Positions 34,799 to 43,634 of a DNA stretch of 64,000 bases are shown in pieces. Position 1 is the stretch's first letter, and every line of letters starts with the position of its first letter. The notes beneath the pieces were generated by a model. It searched no databases, was not told where the DNA came from, and worked only from the letters and a program-made list of their open reading frames with translations. The position numbers and the translations under genes are program-made. Source of the DNA: an uncultured Clostridia bacterium (GTDB lineage: Bacteria > Bacillota > Clostridia > Christensenellales > CAG-917); the NCBI GenBank assembly GCA_934277645.1, contig CAKQUX010000005.1, positions 49,518-113,517 on the forward strand. The letters run 5' to 3'.

Positions 34799-35167
34799 TT
34801 ATTTTTTAACTTCGTCTTTAAAAATTTCAACGTTTGCGCCGTCGGCAGACGCCCAAATCTTTTCAAGATTATAAAACATACGGACTTGGTCGTAGAAAAC
34901 GTGCACCATAATCGCGCCGAAATCGACGACTGCCCATTTTCCGTCGCGAACGCCGTCCGTGTGAAGGGCTTTGACGTCATAGTCTTTATCCATTTTCTCC
35001 ACTACGTTTTCGGCAAGCGCTCTTACTTGCGAAGAGCTTCTGCCCGTTGCAATGATAAAATAATCACAAATAGTGGTTTTGTCGTCAACTTTGATTGCGA
35101 CCACGTCAAGACCGTGCTTGTCAAGAAGCAGTTCGCAAATCTTATCTTTCATTTCCTGTATTGTCAT
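34799..35167 (-). CDS. rsfS: Ribosomal silencing factor RsfS
   Basis: RsfS binds uL14 on the large subunit and blocks subunit joining when nutrients are scarce. The 122-residue protein has the family features DKHGLDVVAIKV, CDYFIIATGRSSSQVRAL, VVDFGAIMVHVFYDQVRMFYNLEKIW. Its start overlaps the nadD-yqeK end by four bases, the usual neighbour. Confidence 0.95.
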   Translation of the reverse strand: MTIQEMKDKICELLLDKHGLDVVAIKVDDKTTICDYFIIATGRSSSQVRALAENVVEKMDKDYDVKALHTDGVRDGKWAVVDFGAIMVHVFYDQVRMFYNLEKIWASADGANVEIFKDEVKK

Positions 35168-36267
35168 AAATTTCTCCTTATGTAATAGTCAAACGCTTCT
35201 TGCGTCAAATGATACATTCCTTTTTTCTTCGATAAAACGTAGAAATAACTCGACGATAAGCAAGCCTTAAATCCGATTTCAAAATCGTTTCTCATAACTT
35301 GCAAAAGCCTTTCTATGTCGAATCTGTCTTCGCTTAACATATCGGCAGAATATATGAGCTTTTCGAGCGTCGTCATATTCTCTTTACCCGTAGTATGATA
35401 ATTTATCGAAGATAATATTTCCTTATCGTGAATATCGAAATCTCTTTCGGCTTTTAATGCCCCTAAAAACTGATGCAAAACGGGCGTTCCGACAGCGTCG
35501 CTCGGCACGTCGAATCCGTCAAGCGTCAGCCTTTGTTTTGCGTTGTCGTGCAATAGTCCTGCCATAAGGCACTTATAAGGGTCAAGGTCTAAACCGTGTA
35601 TCGAGTTAAGTTCAACCGCCCTAAAAGCCACCGCTCTCGAATGATAAAACAAATCGTCGGTTTGCATAGATTTGAGTTTTTCCAGAATTTCGTCGAGCTG
35701 ATTAAAAGTTATCCCCACGTCGTACGGAACTTCGGGAGAGCTTAAACGAAGCATAAGACGAGTGCGTATAAGCGTACTCGAAACGGCTTTTCCTTCATAA
35801 CCGATTTTGATTATGTCCGCTCCGTACTGCTTTTTAAAATATTCGATTTTTTCATCAAGTCCCAAGTAGCCTTTTCTTCCGCAAACGACAAGCGTTGCAA
35901 CACTCATAACTTTTTGCGGTTCGTGCCAGCTTTCAAGATTTATAAGGCTGTCGCCGCCGATAAGATAATAAATTTTTTCGTATCCGTTTTTTAAAATCGG
36001 CAACACTTCGCTTGCATAGTTTTCGTCGCCGCGACGGCGTTCGATATCGCTGATTTCGTAATCGAGACCATAACCCTTTAACGCCTTATCGATAAGTTTG
36101 ACTCTCGTGTCGAAATCTATCGTAGCTTTCGATTTGTGCGGCGGCAAAAACGTCGGAACTATGATGATTTTGCCTGTAAAATCAAGCTCTTTCACCGCGC
36201 TCAGCAAGATGTTTATATGTTCAGAATGTGGCGGATCGAAAGCTCCGCCGAATATCAATGCTTCCAT
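35164..36267 (-). CDS. nadD: Fused nicotinate-nucleotide adenylyltransferase (NadD) and YqeK HD phosphohydrolase
   Basis: Residues 1-195 are NadD, which adenylates nicotinate mononucleotide for NAD: MEALIFGGAFDPPHSEH, and ISSTxIR-like AVSSTLIRTRL. The expected HxGH is HSEH (14-17), Gly replaced by Glu. Residues about 205-365 are YqeK, an HD-domain diadenosine tetraphosphate hydrolase: HSRAVAFRAVEL, AGLLHDNAKQ, INYHTTG and YSADMLSEDR. In most Bacillota the two are separate neighbouring genes; here they are one frame. A TTG start at 36285 is possible, but ATG 36267 begins the family N-terminus. No ribosome binding site is present; a -10 box lies six bases before ATG. Confidence 0.93.
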   Translation of the reverse strand: MEALIFGGAFDPPHSEHINILLSAVKELDFTGKIIIVPTFLPPHKSKATIDFDTRVKLIDKALKGYGLDYEISDIERRRGDENYASEVLPILKNGYEKIYYLIGGDSLINLESWHEPQKVMSVATLVVCGRKGYLGLDEKIEYFKKQYGADIIKIGYEGKAVSSTLIRTRLMLRLSSPEVPYDVGITFNQLDEILEKLKSMQTDDLFYHSRAVAFRAVELNSIHGLDLDPYKCLMAGLLHDNAKQRLTLDGFDVPSDAVGTPVLHQFLGALKAERDFDIHDKEILSSINYHTTGKENMTTLEKLIYSADMLSEDRFDIERLLQVMRNDFEIGFKACLSSSYFYVLSKKKGMYHLTQEAFDYYIRRNL

Positions 36268-36273
36268 ATTTCG

Positions 36274-36302
36274 ATTATAATACAATTTGCTCGTTTCTTC
36301 AA
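36274..36302 (-). promoter_or_regulatory. Sigma-A promoter giving a probably leaderless nadD-yqeK mRNA
   Basis: Minus strand: -35 TTGAAG (36302-36297), 17-base spacer, perfect -10 TATAAT (36279-36274). Only CGAAAT separates it from the ATG, so transcription is expected to start at or next to the A of the start codon. Confidence 0.75.
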
Positions 36303-36343
36303 GTTAGTTGTTTAATTTTTATTTTGTAGTCAACAATATTTTT

Positions 36344-37141
36344 ATGAGTAAAAAAGTCGATTTCGTTGCCATTTTTTGTATCACCTATATGCTGCTTTTC
36401 GTCGTCTTTAAAAACTATCTTTTAAAGCCGTTGCCGTCACTTTTCATCGCAGGAGTGTGCGCCGTTACCGTCATAGTCACAATCTATGCGATAACGAACA
36501 ACAAACGCCCTTATTCATACGACAGACTGCTTAAAGAGTTCATAAAAAAGCCGCATCTTGCAATAAATCTTGTGTCCGCTTGCCTTAAAAACCCTACTTT
36601 GATAAGAGGCGAAAACTACGTCGCAAGCGAAAGCGCAATAATATTTTTCATGTACAAACTGTCGCCGCTTAGCCCGCAAGACGTTTTGGGCATTATAAAC
36701 GTAAGCAAAAGTTTGAAGATAAACAAGGTTTACGTTGCGACAAAGGCAATCGACCGCCGTTCGTATGCTCTTATCGACGACGAAAAAATTTCGCTTTCGG
36801 TTTTGCCGATTTCAAGCGTATTTAAGTTTTTGAAAAAGGAAAACGCCCTTCCCGACCTTAAAAAAGCCAAAATGCATTTCAGCCTTATGGGGCTTATCGC
36901 AACTTTCCTTGACAGACAAAATATGCGTTTTTACCTTTTCAGCGGAACGATTTTGATTTCACTATCCTTTATTACGCCGCTTACGGGGTATTACATTTTT
37001 TGCGGCTCAATGAGTTATCTTATGGCGATATTGTGTCTTTCTCCGCTCGGCAAAGGCAATTTCAAAAAAGAAAAAATATTCGAGTCGTTTAAAGGGAATC
37101 AAATTTCAATCGACGAGTGTCTGAAAGAAACAGACAGATAA
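36344..37141 (+). CDS. Membrane protein of unknown function
   Basis: A plus-strand gene among minus-strand neighbours. From ATG 36344 (265 residues) there are two N-terminal helices (VDFVAIFCITYMLLFVV and LPSLFIAGVCAVTVIVTIYAI), a cytoplasmic-like middle of about 140 residues with SESAIIFFMYKLSPLSPQDVLGI and VYVATKAIDRRSYALI, and two C-terminal helices (FYLFSGTILISLSFITPLTGYYIFCG by position 205-232). The middle has an alternating alpha/beta pattern. No family recognised. A TTG at 36308 in frame is less likely. Neither start has a ribosome binding site. Ends in a strong terminator. Confidence 0.75.
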   Translation: MSKKVDFVAIFCITYMLLFVVFKNYLLKPLPSLFIAGVCAVTVIVTIYAITNNKRPYSYDRLLKEFIKKPHLAINLVSACLKNPTLIRGENYVASESAIIFFMYKLSPLSPQDVLGIINVSKSLKINKVYVATKAIDRRSYALIDDEKISLSVLPISSVFKFLKKENALPDLKKAKMHFSLMGLIATFLDRQNMRFYLFSGTILISLSFITPLTGYYIFCGSMSYLMAILCLSPLGKGNFKKEKIFESFKGNQISIDECLKETDR

Positions 37142-37172
37142 ACAAAACTTAATAAAATAATAAAATCCGTAT

Positions 37173-37201
37173 AAAAGCCGTCGCAACTGCGACGGCTTTT
37201 T
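37173..37201 (+). terminator. Rho-independent terminator
   Basis: Perfect 12-bp stem AAAAGCCGTCGC/GCGACGGCTTTT (37173-37184 with 37189-37200), loop AACT, T5 at the end. Symmetric A and T tracts allow function in both directions. Confidence 0.93.
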
Positions 37202-37276
37202 AAAACGGTTTCTTAAATTTTTATTGAAGATATAAAGTCAAAACAATTAAATGAAAGCGATTTAAATAGCCATGAC

Positions 37277-37305
37277 GATTTTAGAATCAAGAAAATTCTA
37301 AAATC
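37277..37305. other. Perfect inverted repeat downstream of obgE
   Basis: GATTTTAGAAT/ATTCTAAAATC, 11 bp perfect, with a seven-base loop CAAGAAA. There is no U tract, so a terminator role for obgE is uncertain; it could be an mRNA end-protecting structure or an operator. Confidence 0.5.
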
Positions 37306-37424
37306 AAAATGCTTATGAACCTTTTCATTTTAAACCTTAATCGTTCATTGCAATTTTTTTTGATTTATTCACTTATTGCTTGTTATCTCTTTCGCTCAAT
37401 CGTATTCTATCGATGACAAATCGG

Positions 37425-38813
<1,389 letters not shown>

Positions 38814-38935
38814 TTAATCGAAGCTCGTCGCTAAATCGAACCGCATATCGCTTTTAAACGCTTGTGACCGTTTAACAATAACGACAGTGCAATAATCAAA
38901 ACCCGATAAATTTAGCTTAATTATTAAATCGACGT

Positions 38936-41134
38936 TTATGCGTTAAGTCCGATTTTTTCAAGAATTGCTTTCGCCGCGCGTTTACCTGCGCCCATAGCGT
39001 TGATAACGGTAGCCGCGCCCGTTTGAGCGTCACCGCCTGCAAAAACTCTGTCTATGCTTGTTGCGCCCGTCGTTTCTTCGGTTACGATTATGCCCTTTGA
39101 CGTGGTTTCGAGTTCTTTGCAGCTGTTTTTGATTATAGGATTAGGTCTTGTGCCGAGAGCAACGATAACTTGGTCGCAATCGATGACAAACTCACTGCCT
39201 TCGACCGGAATAGGTTTTGCTCTGCCGCTTGCATCTTTTTCTCCGAGTTCCATTTTTTGACAAAGCAGACCTTTGACGTAACCTTTATCGTCGCCGAGAA
39301 TCTTTATCGGAGCGGTCAAAAGGCTGAATTTTACGCCTTCTTCTTCCGCGTGTACGATTTCTTCGGCTCTTGCAGGCATTTCTTCCTTGGTACGGCGATA
39401 TACAAGCGTTGCGTTTCCGCTTATTCTGAGCGCCGTTCTTGCGGCGTCCATTCCGACGTTGCCTGCGCCGATAACGACAGGATTCTTCGCATTTTGAAGC
39501 GGTGTGGTGCTGTCCGATTTGTACGCTTTCATAAGGTTTATTCTTGTCAAAAATTCGTTTGCCGAATAAACTCCGCAAAGGTTTTCGCCTTCTACGTTAA
39601 GGAAAACAGGAAGTCCTGCGCCAGAGCCGATAAACACGGCGTCGTACTCTGAAAGCAACTCGTCTATGAACACCGTCTTTCCGACAATTTCGTTGAGCCT
39701 AATTTCGACGCCGAGCTTTTTGACGTTTTCAATTTCCTTTTCCACAATGGCTTTCGGCAATCTGAATTCGGGAATACCGTAAATGAGAACTCCGCCTGCT
39801 TTATGCAAAGCCTCGAACAACACGACTTTTACACCTGCTCTTGCAAGGTCGGCGGCGCAACTGAGTCCGCTAGGGCCGCTTCCTATAACAGCGACTTTTT
39901 TGTCGCTTGTCGGATTGTTTTGCGGCATCTCCTTTTCAAGCATTTTGTCGGCGCAATATCTTTCGAGTGCGCCGATTGCAACGCTTCCGCCCATCTTGAA
40001 GCGGCGTACGCATTTGCTTTCGCATTGCTTTTCTTGCGGACAAACTCTTCCGCAAATCGCAGGAAGATTATTGGTTTCCTTTATGATACTCGCGCCCAAA
40101 ATAGGGTCGCCGTTTCTGATTGCTTCGATAAATTTCGGAATCTGAACGTTGACGGGACAACCCTTAACGCAAAGCGGATTTTTACAGTTAAGGCATCTGA
40201 ACGCTTCGAGCTTTGCCGTGTTATCGTCATATCCGAGCGCAACTTCTTCAAAGTTTTTAACTCTGTCTTCGACTGGTTGAAGCGGCATTTCGTGACGAAG
40301 GTCGTTGACTTTTTCGCCCCTTATATTACAGTAATGTTCGGTTTCTTGCTCGTGATAAAACCTTGAACGAGCCATAGCTTCGTCAAAATTTATGAGCGAG
40401 CCGTCAAATTCAGGTCCGTCGATACAAGCATACTTAATTTCACCGCCCACCATAACTCTGCAACAACCGCACATACCCGTGCCGTCCACCATCATAGAGT
40501 TCATGCTGACAATGATTTTTACTCCGTACTCTTTTGCTATTTCGGTTACTGCCTTCATCATCGGCATTGGTCCGACGGCAAAAATGACGTCATAGTGTTT
40601 TCCCGTTTCAAAAAGATGCTTTATTTCGTCGGTAACAAAGCCTTTCTTTCCGCGGCTTCCGTCATCGGTCATAATCGAAAGATTTTCGCATACTTCTTGC
40701 ATTTCGTCGTCGAAGAATATAAGACTCTCGTTTCTCGCGCCGATAATCGCGTCTGCCTTTTTGCCCGTATTTTTAAGTTGCTTAGCTTGCGGATAAATTA
40801 CGGCAACGCCTATTCCGCCGCCTACAAGCAAAACGTTTTTATATTCCGATAAATCGGTCGGATTTCCGAGCGGACCTGCAAAAGACGACAAAACGTCGCC
40901 CTCGTTTTTTTCGGCAAGTTTTGCCGTCGAAAAACCGACGGTCTGAACGAGAATTGAAACCGTTCCCTTTTCTCTGTCATAATCGCAAATGGTAAACGGA
41001 ATTCTTTCACCCTGCTCGTCCGAACGTAAAATAATAAACTGCCCCGCCTTGCAGTGCTTTGCAACTTGCGGCGCGTTTATAACGTATTCGTGAACGGAAG
41101 GAGCAAGTTCTCTTTTTGAAACTATTTCGTACAT
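38936..41134 (-). CDS. nfnAB: Fused NfnA-NfnB: NADH-dependent ferredoxin:NADP oxidoreductase
   Basis: Electron-bifurcating transhydrogenase as one 732-residue chain. Residues 1-285 match NfnA (ferredoxin-NADP reductase type): RIPFTICDYD (FAD), VLLVGGGIGVAVIYPQ, and the 2Fe-2S ligands in MCGCCRVMV and YACIDGPEFDG. Residues 290-732 match NfnB, related to the small subunit of glutamate synthase: CLNCKNPLCVKGCPVNVQIP, CGRVCPQEKQCESKCVRR, then two dinucleotide folds VIGSGPSGLSCAADLA and VIGAGNVGMDAARTA. The subunits are usually two genes. Starts within the last codons of nth (13-base overlap) after AAGGAG. Confidence 0.92.
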   Translation of the reverse strand: MYEIVSKRELAPSVHEYVINAPQVAKHCKAGQFIILRSDEQGERIPFTICDYDREKGTVSILVQTVGFSTAKLAEKNEGDVLSSFAGPLGNPTDLSEYKNVLLVGGGIGVAVIYPQAKQLKNTGKKADAIIGARNESLIFFDDEMQEVCENLSIMTDDGSRGKKGFVTDEIKHLFETGKHYDVIFAVGPMPMMKAVTEIAKEYGVKIIVSMNSMMVDGTGMCGCCRVMVGGEIKYACIDGPEFDGSLINFDEAMARSRFYHEQETEHYCNIRGEKVNDLRHEMPLQPVEDRVKNFEEVALGYDDNTAKLEAFRCLNCKNPLCVKGCPVNVQIPKFIEAIRNGDPILGASIIKETNNLPAICGRVCPQEKQCESKCVRRFKMGGSVAIGALERYCADKMLEKEMPQNNPTSDKKVAVIGSGPSGLSCAADLARAGVKVVLFEALHKAGGVLIYGIPEFRLPKAIVEKEIENVKKLGVEIRLNEIVGKTVFIDELLSEYDAVFIGSGAGLPVFLNVEGENLCGVYSANEFLTRINLMKAYKSDSTTPLQNAKNPVVIGAGNVGMDAARTALRISGNATLVYRRTKEEMPARAEEIVHAEEEGVKFSLLTAPIKILGDDKGYVKGLLCQKMELGEKDASGRAKPIPVEGSEFVIDCDQVIVALGTRPNPIIKNSCKELETTSKGIIVTEETTGATSIDRVFAGGDAQTGAATVINAMGAGKRAAKAILEKIGLNA

Positions 41135-41757
41135 TTTTTCTCCTTAAAAGCGCACCACTCTGTAAACGGACACTTCCCGCAATCGGGATTTTGCGATTTG
41201 CAAATATATCGTCCGTGGAAAAGCAAAAGGTGGTGAGCTTTTGACCAGTATTCTTCCTTAAAAAATTTCTTTAACGCAATTTCTGTTTTTTGCGGCGTGT
41301 TTTCGCAAACGATTCCCAGCCTGTTTGCCACTCTGAAAACGTGAGTGTCAACGGCAAGCCCGTTTCCGCCGAAGCCGACCGCATAAACGACGTTTGCTGT
41401 TTTCGAGCCTACTCCGCGAAGTTTTTTTAAGTCTGTCATATTGCTTGGCACAACGCCGCCGAAATCGTCGATAAGACTTTTCGACAACGCTTTTATGGAT
41501 TTTGCCTTATTGTGATAAAAGCCGCAACTGAAAATATACTTTTCGAGTTCTTCTGTCGGCATATCGACAAACCCCTTAGGCGTATTGCAAACTTTAAACA
41601 ACTTATCCGTCACTTCGTTTACTCGCTTATCCGTACATTGCGCCGACAAAACGACTGCAATCAAAAGCTCGAACGGCGTTTGAAAATTCAATTCGCAGTC
41701 CGCCGACGGGTGCAAAACGCTAAGCTCTGTCAAAAGTTCCTCTTGTGTAGGTATCAT
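41122..41757 (-). CDS. nth: Endonuclease III
   Basis: DNA glycosylase/AP lyase for oxidised pyrimidines. From ATG 41757 there are 211 residues: helix-hairpin-helix LRGVGSKTANVV with the catalytic Lys in GSKTA, catalytic Asp in AVDTHVFRV, and the 4Fe-4S loop C-x6-C-x2-C-x5-C (CKSQNPDCGKCPFTEWC). A GTG at 41802 in frame is an alternative. No ribosome binding site precedes ATG; a -10 box lies six bases ahead. Translationally coupled to nfnAB. Confidence 0.95.
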   Translation of the reverse strand: MIPTQEELLTELSVLHPSADCELNFQTPFELLIAVVLSAQCTDKRVNEVTDKLFKVCNTPKGFVDMPTEELEKYIFSCGFYHNKAKSIKALSKSLIDDFGGVVPSNMTDLKKLRGVGSKTANVVYAVGFGGNGLAVDTHVFRVANRLGIVCENTPQKTEIALKKFFKEEYWSKAHHLLLFHGRYICKSQNPDCGKCPFTEWCAFKEKKCTK

Positions 41758-41763
41758 TAACGT

Positions 41764-41792
41764 ATTATTGCATAAATTGTGATTTTTTGCAA
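41764..41792 (-). promoter_or_regulatory. Promoter giving a possibly leaderless nth mRNA
   Basis: Minus strand: -35 TTGCAA (41792-41787), 17-base spacer, -10 AATAAT (41769-41764) preceded by TG (extended -10). Six bases separate it from ATG 41757. Confidence 0.55.
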
Positions 41793-41846
41793 CTTTAACC
41801 ACGCAAATTGTACAATTTATATAGTTTTGTCTAATGTTTCCGCGCC

Positions 41847-42095
41847 TTATAATTGAAGTCGTCTGATTCTTCCGCTTTCATACGCAAAAACGGCGTCTAT
41901 TCTTATTCCCGTTCTTGCGGAAACGGTTTGCGCGCGTTTAAAATCTTTCATAAACATTTTCACCGACAAGCCGCAACCTACGCCTGCCTCTTTCGGCGTA
42001 TTTATCACCTTGCAAGCAATGCGATACGTTTTTAGTTCATCGGCAAACCTTAAAGCCGCCGAGCGTGATTTGATGACGACAATTATCTCTCCCAT
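41847..42095 (-). CDS. DUF3343 family protein (putative Se/S carrier-like)
   Basis: An 82-residue protein starting MGEIIVVIKSRSAALRFADE, with a conserved Cys at 41 in GVGCGLSV and an alpha/beta pattern close to ferredoxin-like small folds. DUF3343 members are annotated as possible selenium or sulfur carriers because they occur with selenium-metabolism genes; function is unproven. ATG 42095 follows GGAGGT, so the longer reading to 42197 is rejected. Divergent from a cysteine-desulfurase-like gene 74 bases away, which fits a shared sulfur or selenium role. Confidence 0.85.
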   Translation of the reverse strand: MGEIIVVIKSRSAALRFADELKTYRIACKVINTPKEAGVGCGLSVKMFMKDFKRAQTVSARTGIRIDAVFAYESGRIRRLQL

Positions 42096-42117
42096 AATTT
42101 TACCTCCCTGAATAGAA

Positions 42118-42145
42118 TATATTAAAGCCCGACCCTTAATATAAT
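42118..42145. promoter_or_regulatory. Divergent promoter region with inverted repeat
   Basis: TATATTAA (42118-42125) and TTAATATA (42136-42143) form an inverted repeat with a ten-base spacer AGCCCGACCC between the two divergent genes. TATAAT (42140-42145) could be the plus-strand -10; TATTCT (42118-42113) the minus one. Either a simple promoter pair or an operator site. Confidence 0.4.
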
Positions 42146-42169
42146 ATATGTAAGCGTGGAGAATTTGGA

Positions 42170-43306
42170 ATGATATATTTTGACAATGCTGCAACAACGA
42201 GATTTAAGCCTAACGGAGTGATTAAGGCGCTTGTAAAAGAAGTGAAAAACAGCTCCAACAGCGGTAGAAGCGGTCATGACGACGCTATCGCGAACATGGC
42301 GAAAATCGAATATACGAGAAGAAATCTCTTGAAACTTTACGGAGCGGAAAGCGGATATAATATCGTTTTTACAAAAAACTGCACCGAAGCGTTGAATCTT
42401 GCCATAAGCGGCTTTTTGAAAGGCAACGAAAAGGCGGTTACGACCGTGAACGAACACAATTCTATGTTAAGACCGCTCTTTGAAAAAAAGCGCAACGGCT
42501 TATCGCTCACGATTTTAAACCCGACCGACAATCTTTCGGTTAGCAGTAAGCACGTTTTAAGAGCCGCATACGACGCCGATTTTATCGGACTTAACCTTGC
42601 GTCGAACGTAACGGGCGCGGTTTGCGACGTTGCCGACGTGGGGCAAAAAAAATCGGACAGGACCGTGCTTTTGGTCGACGGTTCGCAAGGCTCGCCTTAT
42701 ATCGATATAAATATGACGCGCGACAAAATCGATATGCTCGCAATGCCCGCGCATAAAGGTTTACACGGAATTCAAGGCGTAGGCTTTTTGATTTTTCGCG
42801 AAGATATAAAGTTAAAGCCGCTACTATTCGGCGGCACGGGAGTTGCCAGCGACAGCGTTTATCAACCGCTTATCGTTCCCGAATGTTACGAAGCAGGCAC
42901 TCTTTTTGCGGCAGGCATACACGCCCTTAACGAAGGAGCCGTTTGGAGTTTTAAAGAGCGGCAAAAAAATGCGGAAAAAACCAAAATGCTCGCAACGCAG
43001 ATGTACAACGGACTTGTTTTTTTGGGACTTAAAGTTTATTGCGTCACGCCGAGAATCGGAATAGTTTCGTTCAAACACAACGATATTCCGCCGTCTGTTA
43101 TGGCAGACGAACTTAACGACTGCGGATTTGCCGTAAGAAGCGGTCTGCATTGCGCGCCACTTATTCACAATCATCTCGGAACGCTTGACGGCGGACTAAT
43201 TCGAGCAAGTATCGGCGTTGACAATACTATGCAGGAAGTAAATGCGTTTTTAAATTGTTTGGAAAAAATAGTTGCAAGAAAAAACAAGTTGACAGTAAAA
43301 AAATAA
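42170..43306 (+). CDS. Cysteine-desulfurase-like aminotransferase class V (EF2568-type)
   Basis: Pyridoxal-phosphate enzyme of 378 residues: start MIYFDNAATTRFKP, substrate/cofactor motif DGSQGSPYIDI, PLP Lys196 in MPAHKGLHGIQG, and the desulfurase Cys328 in RSGLHCAP. Distribution of the EF2568-like subfamily follows selenium-dependent molybdenum hydroxylase genes, so it may release sulfur or selenium from cysteine or selenocysteine for that use; no such hydroxylase is in this window. GGAG lies before the start. Ends in a terminator that overlaps its stop codon. Confidence 0.85.
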   Translation: MIYFDNAATTRFKPNGVIKALVKEVKNSSNSGRSGHDDAIANMAKIEYTRRNLLKLYGAESGYNIVFTKNCTEALNLAISGFLKGNEKAVTTVNEHNSMLRPLFEKKRNGLSLTILNPTDNLSVSSKHVLRAAYDADFIGLNLASNVTGAVCDVADVGQKKSDRTVLLVDGSQGSPYIDINMTRDKIDMLAMPAHKGLHGIQGVGFLIFREDIKLKPLLFGGTGVASDSVYQPLIVPECYEAGTLFAAGIHALNEGAVWSFKERQKNAEKTKMLATQMYNGLVFLGLKVYCVTPRIGIVSFKHNDIPPSVMADELNDCGFAVRSGLHCAPLIHNHLGTLDGGLIRASIGVDNTMQEVNAFLNCLEKIVARKNKLTVKK

Positions 43307-43327
43307 GGCGTTATGAAGCCTTATTTT
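43299..43327 (+). terminator. Rho-independent terminator overlapping the stop codon
   Basis: Stem AAAATAAGGC/GCCTTATTTT (43300-43309 with 43318-43327), loop GTTATGAA, then T3. The TAA stop (43304-43306) lies in the left arm. Confidence 0.9.
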
Positions 43328-43349
43328 TTTGCAATTAAATTTTGTTTCG

Positions 43350-43560
43350 TTTAGTCCGTCTTGTTTCACCTGACTTGTTTCACTTATATAATTCAGTTAG
43401 TTTATTTAGCCCGTCCTGTTTCACCTATTTAATTTAGCCTGTCTTGTTTCGCCTATTTATCTTAGTTTGTTTTATTTAATCCGCTTCGTTTCTCTCGTCT
43501 TGCTGCCCATTTTGTTTCACTTATTTATTTAGTTTATTCCGTCTTGTTTTGTCCGCCGTT
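43350..43560. repeat. Degenerate 27-28-base tandem repeat array
   Basis: Roughly seven to eight decayed units with period 27-28. The two clearest neighbours are 43405-43432 and 43433-43460, which share TTTAGCCYGTCYTGTTTC followed by RCCTATTTA; the unit at 43350 begins TTTAGTCCGTCTTGTTTCAC. Later units (43461 on) are further decayed. No spacers, so not CRISPR. No reading frame crosses it. Lies between the desulfurase terminator and the subtilisin stop. Confidence 0.75.
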
Positions 43561-43634
43561 TTATTTTGCCATTTTCTATTTCTACTTAGCAATAAATGAA
43601 TAAATTAAAGCATAAGCATTTGACAAATAAAACG

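Noticed and set aside
43350..43560. CRISPR array
   Set aside because: Units are directly adjacent, diverged from each other and have no unique spacers; no cas gene is present.
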